Assembly (NCBI GenBank): GCA_022419385.1 | Contig: JAJUBI010000006.1 | Location: forward strand, 4,216,001 to 4,280,000 | Source: Paraconiothyrium sp. Pb-2020 | Taxonomy: Eukaryota; Ascomycota; Dothideomycetes; Pleosporales; Didymosphaeriaceae | Direction of reading: 5' to 3' | Length of the DNA stretch: 64,000 nucleotides | Shown here: piece after piece, positions 1 through 9,669 of the stretch | How the letters are laid out: each line of letters opens with the position of its first letter | How positions within the stretch are numbered: the stretch's first letter is position 1 | Translations under genes and position numbers: made by a program | Notes under the pieces: generated by a model | Seen by the model: only the letters and a program-made list of their open reading frames with translations | Database searches by the model: none | Told to the model about the DNA's origin: nothing

Positions 1-1720
1 GTATCCAGGCACACTGACGCCATACACGTTTGCTTCGGCTATTTGGGCATGTCGGCCTACAGCATCGGCAACCTCGTTGGTCGATACGTTTTCAGACTTC
101 CAACGGAAAGTGTCACCGAGGCGGTCAACGAAATAGACGCGGCCGTGTTCGTCTTGTCGCATCATATCGCCAGACTTGAACCACCTGTGAAGCCTTCATC
201 AGCTGTTATACTCGTGGTTTGCAGAAGACTTACAAGTCGCCTTTCCGGAAAACACCACGAATTCTTCGCTTCTCAGTCGCAGCATCATTATTATAGTATC
301 CTGGATGCAGAGGTGCCTCCGGATCCAACTTATGCAGCACCTGTCCAGGTTCACCCGCACCGACCACAATCGCAAATCCATTCGCATCACGCATAATGTC
401 TTCTGTATCAACGTCCATCTTGACCCTGACTTCCTCCCCACCAAATCTCCAGTTCCACAGCACACCACGAAGTCCAAGCGCATGCCTAGTAAACTCGCCC
501 TCATTCTTATTGAAGATAGCCCCCATACCGTCAGTCGCAGCATACAGCTCATTGATAATAGGAATGCCGAATCGTTCGCGGAACGGCTCCCACACATCCG
601 GCCTCATCCCATTTCCCCAAGCCATCTTCACGCAGTGCTTCCTCTCAAACTCGTTCTTCGGCCCGTTAAGCAGATACCGGCACAACTCGCCAACATACTG
701 AATGATCGTAGCCCGACTCTGTGCAACCTCGGGCCAGAACCTAGCGTGGCTGAACTTCCGGCCGAGCACCAAAGTGCAGCCTGCGTGAATAGTAGGCGTC
801 GTGCACAAGCTGTGCGCAGCGCCATGGTAGAGCGGCATGCATGTGTAGAAGCAGTCCGAGGGCTTGAGACGGAGGTAGCGTGCTGTGGCGCGACCGACAA
901 GGAGTTCTTTGGCGGTGGGGGCGACGACGCCCTTTGGGTGGCCAGTTGTACCGGAAGTGTAGATTAGGACGCGAGGGCACTCGGGAGTGATGGTGGAGTG
1001 ACGGGATTTGTCGATGGGAGTTGTGTTGGACAGACTTGAGATGAAGCTTTTATCGTAGTATTTGATTTCAACGTTGGAGTCTTCGAGCTGGGAGCGGATG
1101 GGCTCGACATTGGGGCGGACATCAGCATCCGCGAGCAGGTAGCGGGATTCACATAGCTGTTGGAGATAAGTATCTATTCATTCCGAATTATTTGATAGAC
1201 TTACCTTAACACAATGGACTAGTCCGTCGCCAGTTAAGTTGTTGTTGATGAAGGATATCACACCGCCAATGGCTTCCAGTGCCAACCACAGCATCACATG
1301 CTCCGGGCTATTCCCTCCATCTAGAGCCACAATCTCACCAACCTTCACACCGAGATCTCGAATCAACCAATTCGCTACTTTCAAAGTAGCCTGAAGGAAT
1401 TTGCCGTATGTCCATTGCTTCCCTTCAAAGATGAGGAATATATGATTGGGCTGTTTCTGTGCTTGGTCCTCAAAGATGTTATATGTCAATTTCTTGTTTT
1501 GGGAGTAGCGTTGGGCTATCCAATCGAGGTCAGCCTGGGTTGGAATAACGCCGCCTCGGCCGGTCCGAAGATCATGTGCAACATGGAACTTGGCGTTCAG
1601 GTATGCAGCGAGCGCTGCTGTGCCTGCCGCCCCCGTGAGAAGTGGTACTATCCAATGTCAGCGGTCGTTGGATATGGAGCCGAGGTTCGACTAGATATCG
1701 GGACGAAGCTCACGAGCCAT
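1..1720 (-). CDS. Fat1-type very-long-chain acyl-CoA synthetase / fatty acid transporter (3' end cut off by window)
   Basis: Member of the AMP-binding (ANL) family, Fat1/FATP branch, which couples fatty-acid uptake to CoA activation at ER or peroxisomal membranes. Inferred exons on the minus strand: 1720-1714, 1647-1205, 1156-234, 184-<1. All junctions are GT-AG and keep frame; 519 residues are visible. The start was chosen because a 7-nt first exon (ATGGCTC) splices to give MALPLLTGAAGTAALAAYLN, a hydrophobic N-terminus typical of this branch, while the second exon has no ATG. The nucleotide-binding motif YTSGTTGHPKG lies near residues 216-226. Further on are NELYAATDG and, in the last exon, WFKSGDMMRQDEHGRVYFVD followed by DTFRWKSENVST, the motif after which the lid domain begins. 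The C-terminus lies beyond base 1. Divergent neighbour: the Pth11-like gene. Family call is firm; chain-length preference cannot be read. Confidence 0.9.
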
Positions 1721-2930
1721 TTCACGTTTCAGCTCTTTCCGTCTCGTATACGCTGCGACTTCCGGTATCTCTTGCTGATAGAGTCACCTTCCCGAAGTTG
1801 GCTTCAACGCTAATGTCCACCGTTAAACCTTCTCTTATGATGCATGAATCCAAGGAAACCACAGCTCTGTGGTGATTTGGAAGAGTGAAGCCTGGTCCAG
1901 CTTGGCCACAGGCAATGGTGAAGTTAATTTGACGTTCAGACATGTTTCAAAGCGAACTGTTCCTCTGAGGAGTACCTTCCAATGCACCGAGGTTGAACGA
2001 GTGTGCGAGTAAGCTACCCCGCATCCCTCAAACGTCCCACGCGACATTCATGGAACCTTGCTTAGAAATGTCTGCAGTCACATGACGTATAATTCCTGAG
2101 GTCAGCGTCCTGTCGGTTCCTGCATGATGCATGGCTCTCCAGAGGAACGATTGCGAAGCGAAGCGAAGCACACAAGTCTAGATCGTGACAGCAACCGCGC
2201 TTCGTGTTACCGAGTCTCGGAGGCGTCACTGACTGCTTAGCGCAAATATCCCACGCGGTGCACGTCCCTTCCCACGCGTGGAACCCCTGAGTGTGGAACA
2301 AAATCGTGCCATCGTTGTCGGCGATCTTCCCAACAAGGAAATTGATACGCGTTGCGCAAGACTCTTTCCGTTCTATCCATGGCCATGGGACTTTCGCGAT
2401 AGCGATCTGCTTTCCTCTCGGTTCTTCCTGCCTCGAGACGCGCTATGATGTGATCATCCACCAGACCCGCCGACTACCGGAAGACTTTGCGCTCGCCTGT
2501 CGAAGGTTGCGGCTCCATTCTATCCACCTTCTCGGCTCCCATCCGCCTGTAGTGGGCAGATAATGAATGTTCTCTTCCTGTAATACGGGTGATGGTGCGT
2601 TTGACATAGCCGTGCCGCAATTGTGCCGCCAATAATCGTCTTGCGATGGCATTCTAGAAAACTTAGAGTTCGCCCTTAGGCAAGGTACCCCTACATAGCA
2701 GGCCAATGCAGGGTCGGTCCCAGGCACCCGGATGGGCAGCTCTGATTCAAAAGCTTTAGTGGCGTAGGATTCGCAATGGCACACATCTGAGCCCCTCAAC
2801 AAAAGTCGCTAGACCTGCCTGCGTCTAGGCAGGATGCTTGTAAGATAACTTTGTTCCCTTGACATCCGCACTCCCAAAGGACGATCGATTCCACTCCTGT
2901 TCCTGCCATACGGGTTGGCACCCTCCCAAG
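1721..2930. other. Intergenic, divergent promoters
   Basis: Separates the minus-strand acyl-CoA synthetase from the plus-strand membrane-protein gene, so both promoters should lie here. Short open frames on both strands (for example 2443-2802 minus) have no recognisable domain or consistent exon pattern. No RNA gene or repeat seen. Confidence 0.5.
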
Positions 2931-4350
2931 ATGGCTTCAGACGTCTTAGCAGAGATGTGGGCATGGTACGGCCTGACGGTGGTGGTCGTTGGTGCGCGGT
3001 TGTAAGTTTATCGCTCCTGTGGAAGGTTCGACGCCATCACAGTGCCGACGCTGATCTCCATGTAGTCTGTCCCGTCGGATGCTCTTCAAGTCATTCAAGG
3101 CTCTGCAGGCGGACGATTGGCTAATGTTATTCCTTATGGTAAGCTTGCGCAATCGATACATCGTTCAGTGTTAACGAGTGAGCTACAGCTTGTGTATACA
3201 GCATTGCTAGCCGTTATCAACATTCAAACCCACACTCCGACTAATCTAATTGATCCCGCGGAGAACATTAGCCTCACACTGGAGGACATCAAGCTACGGG
3301 AGTACGGCTCTAAACTCGTGCTGGTGACCGAGCACCTTCAGATGATAGTCATTTGGAGTGTCAAATGTTGCTTGTTGATATTATACTCTCGCTTGACGTA
3401 AGTCGCTCCGAGTGTGTCCTTGCTCATACCGCTAACACGGTCCATCAGAATGAGTTTGCGGCATAATAGATTTGTGAAGTTCGTGGCTTGGTACACGGGC
3501 GCCAGCTTCGTTGTAATGGAGATCCTGTGGTTCATCTGGTGTCGACCCTTTCACTTCTATTGGAAGGTTCCTGCACCAAACCGTACGTACTCCATCACAC
3601 CCGATCCCGTTCAGGTTCTACTAACACCAAAGAACAGTCAATTGCTCGGCAGAAACAAACCACATGATTACGAACGCTGTCTTCAATTTGTCTTCGGATA
3701 TCATGATCGTCGCACTTCCAATGCCCGTCCTGATCGGCTCTCAGCTGCCTTGGAAACGCAAGCTCACGCTTTGTTGTGTCTTCGCCCTTGGTATCTTCAC
3801 AATATTGGCGGCTATCTTGAGCAAGTACTATTCCTTGGGTACGCCGTACGGCACGCAGTGGATATACTGGTATATCAGAGAAGTGTCCACAGCTATCATA
3901 GCCGCGAACCTACCACTCACATGGACGTTGTTACAGCGCATCTTCGGTATGAGCAACTTCTACTCTCGGAACAAATCATCGGATCCGCGGTCAGGAAGAG
4001 CGACTAGACAGAGTAAATTCCGGTCCACGTATGGAAATCTCACCAGCCGGACAAGAGACACCAACGATAGGAAACCTAAAGACCCTCACCCGATCGACAT
4101 TAGTCCTTCTGAGAGCCAGGAACAGATCAATGGAGAATATGACATCCCATTGAAGATATGGCAACAACAAGAAGTACGAATTACATCTGAGGAGGTGGAT
4201 CCTAACGATCATTCATCACTTTCGGATAAGTCGGAAAAATCTATTCCCGGAGCTGCTACTTTCGTCAGTCCCACTGGGAGTGATAATGGAGACTCAATAA
4301 ATCGCAACGCCGAGATGGGTATCACCACCAATGTATCTCACGCCAGGTAG
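2931..4350 (+). CDS. Pth11-like / fungal rhodopsin-domain integral membrane protein
   Basis: Seven-transmembrane protein of the fungal family that includes Pth11-like receptors and SAT4-domain proteins; these sit in the plasma membrane, and most have no known ligand. Exons 2931-3001, 3066-3138, 3189-3397, 3449-3582, 3638-4350 join in frame to 399 residues. Introns are 46-64 nt with GT-AG ends; the fourth has an ACTAAC branch site. Visible family features: GARFLSRRMLFKSFKALQAD after the first helix, the DDWLMLF helix, a conserved Trp-rich segment (WFIWCRPFHFYWKVP), then NHMITNAVFNLSSDIMIVAL. The C-terminal 150 residues are hydrophilic, rich in Ser, Asp and Pro, and look cytosolic. The start is the ATG directly before the first hydrophobic stretch. 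Signalling role is inferred from family only. Confidence 0.85.
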
Positions 4351-5050
4351 AGTTTATATAGATGGTATGTATGCTACATGATAATGTTTGATATAAAGGT
4401 ACACGAAAGCTAAGTCCTTTACAGACCTTACCCTAATGACTATTCCTTTACAGCGCTGCAAATCGCATTCAATTTTGTTATCTCTCAAGATTTCACATTG
4501 AGGACATGTCGAACAGCAAAGTTTGAGGGGTGCCAGGCCTTTCCCAGTGGCGATTCATATTAGTTGTGGAGATGAACGAGGTCACTAACGTTGAATTTAA
4601 CCACCTCAGCCGCTCTACATTAAACATCAACTCTATTTCCGATGGCCCGAAAAATGACCGCACCACCGATCAACAAAATCACATTAAGCGAGTCTCCTAC
4701 ATGGTGGAGCCATGGAGAAGCAATGAAGAACCACTAATCACCTTCACCAGAGGACTTGCGGCCTCGGCGATCTTCCCCACACACGACTAGGAACGGTCCC
4801 GCAGTTTTCGCACTGCGCAAGTCGGCATCTATAATTGATTACCGAGTGACGAACTTCATTATCCGCTGGTCATGTGAAAGCACCGAAATAGCAGCCGCAG
4901 CCTACAATGTCAAATCATCTTTGCGCCTCTATCGCCTTCATTTGTGCAGGAGTACTATAAAACCCCCGCATCCGGTCCCTCAATGCCAAGCTAGGAGTTC
5001 TCTTTCTGCACTCGAAGCCACCGTACGTATCTTAAGCATTTCTCTGCGAT
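4351..5050. other. Intergenic / esterase promoter region
   Basis: Lies between the membrane-protein stop codon and the esterase start. The only clear signal is a TATA-like box near the 3' end (listed separately). The 86- and 114-codon open frames here show no domain. Confidence 0.5.
4956..4962 (+). promoter_or_regulatory. TATA box of the esterase gene
   Basis: TATAAAA lies about 95 nt upstream of the esterase ATG at 5051. Spacing fits a fungal core promoter with a leader of about 60 nt. Supported by motif and position only. Confidence 0.5.
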
Positions 5051-6117
5051 ATGAAGTGTCTCTCCATACTCTTGGCTGCTGCCCTTGCGACAATGGGTAG
5101 CGCGCAAGCTCCCACCAAGGTCAATGACTTCAACCTCGGGCCCACCAAGCTGGGAATGTACGTCTATGTACCATCGAATCTGAAGAAGCCTGCTCCTATC
5201 GTTGTCGCAATCCACCACTGCCAGGGATCGGCTACAGGATACGCTTCTGAAACGAAGTACCAGCCATTAGCCAATTCCAAGGGTTTCATCATCATTTACC
5301 CGAACTCGAGGTCGAGCGGTGGCTGCTTCGATGTTTCGTCTACGGCTAGTAAGTAGTCCTACGTTGGTATCAAAGAAGGTCATCTGACTGATAAACACAG
5401 CACTCACGCAGAACGGCGGTGGAGACTCCCAAACTGTCGCTAACATGGTCAAATATGCCATCGACAAGTACGGCGGCGACGCAGAGAAGGTCTTCGTGAC
5501 TGGAACCTCTTCTGGGGCAATGATGACCCAAGTCATGGCTGGTGCCTATCCAGATGTCTTCAAGGCTGCATCCGCGTACAGCGGCGTACCTGACGGCTGC
5601 TTCTTCGTTCAGGGTGCGACTGCTACGCAGGACCCCCCAGGCTGGAGCAATAGCTGTGCCAACGGACAGACTACAAAGACAGCACAGCAGTGGGGTGATG
5701 CAACAAGGGGCTACTTCCCCGGTTACAATGGAACCAGGCCCAGAATGCTTATGTACGCATATCCCTTTGAAGTATTCCTGGCGTTGACTTCAGTGGCTGA
5801 CTTTCGATAACAGCTGGCACGGAACCGCAGATACCACGCTCCGCTACCCTAACTGTAAGTTCTGCCAATGTGCACAATGCGAAGCGCAATACTGACAAAT
5901 ACAAATTATAGACCAGGAATCGCTCAAGCAATGGTCGAACGTCTTGGGACTCACCACATCAAAGACTGCATCCAACACACCCCAGAGCGGCTACACGCAA
6001 ACTATCTATGGCGAGGGTGATTCGAACACCGCACAGCTTGTTGGTTACAGCGCCCAGGGCGTTGGCCACACCGTCCCGGTCCACGAGTCCAACGACCTTG
6101 CTTTCTTCGGCATCTAA
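5051..6117 (+). CDS. Secreted acetylxylan / feruloyl esterase (CE1, PHB-depolymerase-like fold)
   Basis: Extracellular esterase that removes acetyl (or feruloyl) groups from plant xylan. Exons 5051-5348, 5401-5752, 5814-5854, 5912-6117 give 298 residues. The N-terminal 19 residues (MKCLSILLAAALATMGSAQ) are a typical signal peptide. Catalytic triad visible: Ser about 137 in GTSSGAM, Asp about 223 in IWHGTADTT (rebuilt across the second intron), His about 283 in GVGHTVPVHE. The early IHHCQGSATGYA forms the oxyanion-side loop. There is no carbohydrate-binding module: the protein ends right after the His motif, like fungal AxeA. The 41-nt third exon is supported because it restores the HGTAD motif. 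Neighbours are unrelated, so it is not in a cell-wall-degradation cluster. Choice between acetylxylan and feruloyl ester is uncertain; acetylxylan is favoured. Confidence 0.9.
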
Positions 6118-6799
6118 AAGTGGCATTGCTACACAGATATTACCTGGCGGGCAGTTGTATAGTCTAGAAGGGACAATCGAGTTACTGGTGCGACACACTC
6201 TACGCATGACACGTGACGTTTGTGCACTAAGGTAGCCTATGATCTGAGATGAAGTGCCCATAATTAAATTCTGTTATCTGTCAAAATAGAGTTCTACTTC
6301 TTAACATGGGCGCATCAGATACTCAACGTGATCCCCAGGTAAAGTCTGGATCTATCTACAATGAGCATGTTGAGAGAAAATACGATTAGTGAACCCGAGG
6401 TTATGTGATCGGAGTCGGGCTTATCCTGTATCATCGTGACTGAGGTAGCTATACATTTGTATGCTAGAAACTCAATTCTCAAAAGGGTAAGGATCTACCA
6501 TTGTACCTCACTAACCTCCCCTGGACCATAAGCTCTTCTTCACCAATTCAACAAGACAGCATGACCTGATCAGTCTCTGAGCGCCGCTATTATCGGACAG
6601 CGAAGGGAGTGGTTCGAGGGCATTTATCAGCAAGTAATGATCTGATTGGAGCGATACCGGTAGGCACGTCACGTAGGCCCGGTTGACGTGCTTCAACCTG
6701 CAGCTGTCGACATCTACCTTGTCCTATGAACCCCTCTATAAAGAGACAGAACTACAAACATGATGACGGGTACAGCTTCTGTAACACACAACCGCAAAC
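6118..6799. other. Intergenic / monooxygenase promoter region
   Basis: Holds the esterase 3' end and the promoter of the flavin monooxygenase. Apart from the TATA box listed separately, nothing recognisable is seen. Confidence 0.5.
6737..6742 (+). promoter_or_regulatory. TATA box of the monooxygenase gene
   Basis: TATAAA 58 nt before the ATG at 6800, within CTCTATAAAGAGACAGAAC. Position implies a short leader. Motif-based call only. Confidence 0.5.
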
Positions 6800-7951
6800 A
6801 TGCCAGTTGAATTCATCAGTCTTGCATTCCCGAACGCCTCTACGGAGCTGGAGCCTATACCCGGAGCATCCATCGACCCTGACTACCTCAAGCGATATGC
6901 TCGGAACCTAGATGACTACGGTTTCAACTACACACTTCACCCATATGATTCGTCCTACTTTGACCCCTTCACCACAGGCGCGACTATCGCCGCAGCCACA
7001 AACCAACTCAAGGTCATCATCGCTTTACGCCCAAACACGCTCTACCCTACGGTAGCTGCAAAAGCTCTAGCAACCCTCGATCAGCTGAGCAAAGGCCGAG
7101 CAGTGGTGCACTTCATCGCGGGAGGCAGCGATGTCGAGCAAGCCCGGGAAGGTGACTTCTTGTCCAAGGACGAGAGATACGCCCGTCTCGAGGAGTATAT
7201 CAAGATTTTGAAGCGCGCGTGGGAATCGCCTGAGCCGTTTGACTGGGAAGGCAAGTACTATCAGTTCAAGCAATTCAGCAACCGCGTGCGACCCGTGAAC
7301 GGCAAGAGCATCCCTATCTCTGTCGGTGGTAGCAGTGACGAAGCATACCGTGTTGGCGGATCATTGGCCGATATCTTCGGGCTTTGGGGCGAGCCGCTGA
7401 AGGAGACGAAACAGCAGATTGATCGTGTCTACGCTGAAGCGGAAAAGGCTGGCCGCACAGATCGGCCACGAATCTGGGTCACCTTCCGCCCTATTGTCGC
7501 TGAGACGGAGGAGCTGGCATGGCAGAAGGCACACAAGACATTGGACGCCCTCCAGGGCAACAGAGCTGCTGGCCTAGGCAAAGTTCCCGCGAATGCGGCT
7601 GCGCCGCAGAACGTGGGCAGTCAGAGACTGCTGGAAATCGCGAAGAAGGGTGAAGTGCAAGATCGGGCGCTATGGTATCCAACAGTGACGGCTACGAATG
7701 CGAGAGGCGCGAGTACGGCGCTGGTAGGTAGCTACCAGACGGTGATCGACTCGATACTTGACTATGTTGATCTGGGATGCGATCTGATTTCCATCCGTGG
7801 ATATGACAATCTTAACGACGCGATCGACTATGGGCGGTATATCATTCCAGGTGTCCGAAAGGAACTGGAGAAGAGAGCCAGCGGGAAGGGTAATGGTATC
7901 GTCGACAAAGTTACCGAGGCCGTCGAGAGCGTCACTGTTCGCGATGGCTAA
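6800..7951 (+). CDS. Luciferase-like (LLM class) flavin-dependent monooxygenase, SsuD type
   Basis: Class C flavin monooxygenase-type enzyme of 383 residues in one exon. Relatives such as alkanesulfonate monooxygenase SsuD use FMNH2 from a partner reductase to oxidise small sulfonated or other substrates. Family marks: an early TIAAATNQLKVIIALRPNTL strand, ATLDQLSKGRAVVHFIAGGS, EGDFLSKDERYARLEEYI, WEGKYYQFK, and PISVGGSSDEAYRVGGSLAD. These are spaced as in bacterial SsuD-like proteins, and length matches the family. No signal peptide or membrane segment, so probably cytosolic. The ATG at 6800 is the first in frame, 58 nt after a TATA box. It is intronless among intron-bearing neighbours, which may reflect an origin by transfer. 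Substrate cannot be read from sequence. Confidence 0.9.
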   Translation: MPVEFISLAFPNASTELEPIPGASIDPDYLKRYARNLDDYGFNYTLHPYDSSYFDPFTTGATIAAATNQLKVIIALRPNTLYPTVAAKALATLDQLSKGRAVVHFIAGGSDVEQAREGDFLSKDERYARLEEYIKILKRAWESPEPFDWEGKYYQFKQFSNRVRPVNGKSIPISVGGSSDEAYRVGGSLADIFGLWGEPLKETKQQIDRVYAEAEKAGRTDRPRIWVTFRPIVAETEELAWQKAHKTLDALQGNRAAGLGKVPANAAAPQNVGSQRLLEIAKKGEVQDRALWYPTVTATNARGASTALVGSYQTVIDSILDYVDLGCDLISIRGYDNLNDAIDYGRYIIPGVRKELEKRASGKGNGIVDKVTEAVESVTVRDG

Positions 7952-8947
7952 GCGTGTTTCTCAGTGCGGCGGAATAGCGATATAGAGAGCAACTATTACG
8001 ATAGTCAGAATACTCTACATATCAGAATTGAACCGTTGTGTGTGACTAAGATTAACAACTTGTTTTAGCTGTTGCATGGCCGGTTGCTCTTACGGACGGA
8101 AGAACGATACATTCAGGACCTAATTGCGCCTGAGCAAGCTCCTGGTGCGGAATTCACTGGTGATATGAGGGCTGCTTCAACGTCGACTAAGGACGACAGT
8201 ACTGAAATAAGTTCCTCGGTGTTTTCCATCCGGGCCAACTCACTCAAGATCACTGAAAATGAGTAAAGGCGGGGTCTGGTGAATAGGTTCCAAGTGGAAA
8301 AGATAGCCTAGGATGAATGCGAGTAGCGTGGAACTCAACCAAGATGTCCCTTAAGGAGCTATCGATAACTAGTACGGCTAGACACGCTTTCCACCTTCGA
8401 GACACCTCGGCTTCTCATACGATCTTGCGAAGTTATTCTACTAGATGGCTTCTCCGTCTGACTGCTTGGCCATGCCCAGGGAAATCTCTAAAACCTGTAA
8501 ACATATGCAAGCTGAACAGATTCGGGTGTTGGCTAATCGTTGACCCAACTTCCACCCTTCAGCTGCTGCCTCAGGAGTTCTAAGATTACTTCACAGCGAT
8601 CGATGTCCGCGCAGATCTCGGAACGCAAGCCCCACTTCGGTGAGCTTATTCAGGGACACAGACCCTCTTCAAACGCAGCCATTTGTCCAGAGCGATCGAA
8701 AAGTGGCGCAATTGCATAGACAAGCTTTCTTGGCCAATGGTGAAGCTTCCCTAGCCGAGAATGAAGCTTTCCTTGCTGCGATCCCTGCTCAGGTGCCACC
8801 AGGTACGTCAGTAGTGGTTTGGCGTTTGGAGGGGCAGTTCATGCGGGTGGCCCCGCGTTGCATTCAAAAGCCCCTGAACTCCTTCTCTACTGCGAACCAG
8901 GAACATTCGATCATACAAAGATACGGATCTTGTGCTCGATAACCAAC
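7952..8947. other. Intergenic, no gene seen
   Basis: About 1 kb holding the monooxygenase 3' end and the leader of the next gene. Open frames at 8072-8266, 8317-8583 and 8640-8942 lack domains. A short internal duplication around an AAGCTT-containing segment (8723-8780) is the only structure noticed. Confidence 0.45.
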
Positions 8948-9566
8948 ATGTCTGACAACTGGGACCGAGACAACAATCGCGATTACGACGACAACTTCGC
9001 TCGCAATGCAGGCTATGCTGCCGGTGCTGTTGGTGAGTGTTTGCCTTGATACGTCGATGTGTCCTCATCGTACCATTTCTGAACCCAAAGCAGAAGGCGA
9101 TTACAACCGTGCCGACCAAGCCTACGACCGCGAGCACGACGACTTCCGCCAGGGCGAGCAGAACATGGAGAACGACTGGCGCCGCGGAGAACAGAATGTA
9201 GAAAACAACTTCCGCCAGGATGAGCAGAACTTCGAGAACCGCGTCCAGCGTGACGAGCAAGCTGTTGAGGACGCTCCCGGCAATGCTGCACGCTGGGCTG
9301 AGCAAGGTGTTGAGAATACGGTGCAGGGGGTTGAGAATATTCCTTCTGATATTGGAAGTGGGATTAATAAGGTGGCTGGATGGTTCGGTGAGAAGATTGG
9401 GGGTGTAGAAAGGGCGGGGCAGGATGCGGAGCAGGATGTTGACCGATGGGGAGACAATGTCAAGAACGACTACAACGACGGAAGACAGGATGTGGATAGG
9501 TTCGGTCAGGGCGTCGAGAACTCCTACGATCAGGGAGAGAACGAGGGAAGACGAGATGGGTGGTAG
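8948..9566 (+). CDS. Hydrophilic 11-mer repeat protein (LEA-like), function unknown
   Basis: Not a family I recognise. Exons 8948-9032 and 9094-9566 (60-nt GT-AG intron) give 185 residues. The start is the ATG opening MSDNWDRDNNRDYDDNFARN. Residues of roughly 45-95 form consecutive 11-residue units: RQGEQNMENDW, RRGEQNVENNF, RQDEQNFENRV, QRDEQAVEDAP. Each has a basic residue near the front, an E-Q pair and an E-N/D pair, as in an amphipathic helix. Looser copies (EQGVENTVQGVENIP, EQDVDRWGDNVKNDYNDG, RQDVDRFGQGVENSYDQG) run to the C-terminus. The protein is extremely rich in D, E, N, Q, R and G and nearly lacks hydrophobic stretches and Cys. This resembles group-3 LEA or other desiccation proteins by composition; a stress role is only inference. 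The opposite strand has a 267-codon open frame, judged a shadow. Confidence 0.75.
9122..9288 (+). repeat. Tandem 33-bp coding repeats (11-residue units)
   Basis: About four to five imperfect 33-bp units within the hydrophilic repeat protein, each holding a core like cgcggagaacagaatgtag. Seen directly as aligned 11-residue units in translation. Confidence 0.7.
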
Positions 9567-9669
9567 AGATGTAGGAGTGTGACCTTGGGTCAAGTGACTC
9601 AAACCTATCAATTACCCCAAAGCGCTAGTGTCGCTACAGTATGGGGTTACAGTGCTCTTCTGTTCCGCT

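Noticed and set aside
2443..2802. 119-codon minus frame in the first intergenic region
   Set aside because: No domain, no signal peptide, no splicing partner.
8640..8942. 100-codon plus frame just before the 11-mer repeat gene with an internal duplication
   Set aside because: Ends before the next gene's ATG, no domain, and the duplication is short; treated as leader sequence.
8808..9611. 267-codon minus-strand open frame, Leu/Val-rich, looks membrane-like
   Set aside because: It is the exact antisense of the 11-mer repeat gene; Asp/Glu/Asn codons read backwards give Leu/Val/Ile. The plus strand has a start, an intron and a clean period.
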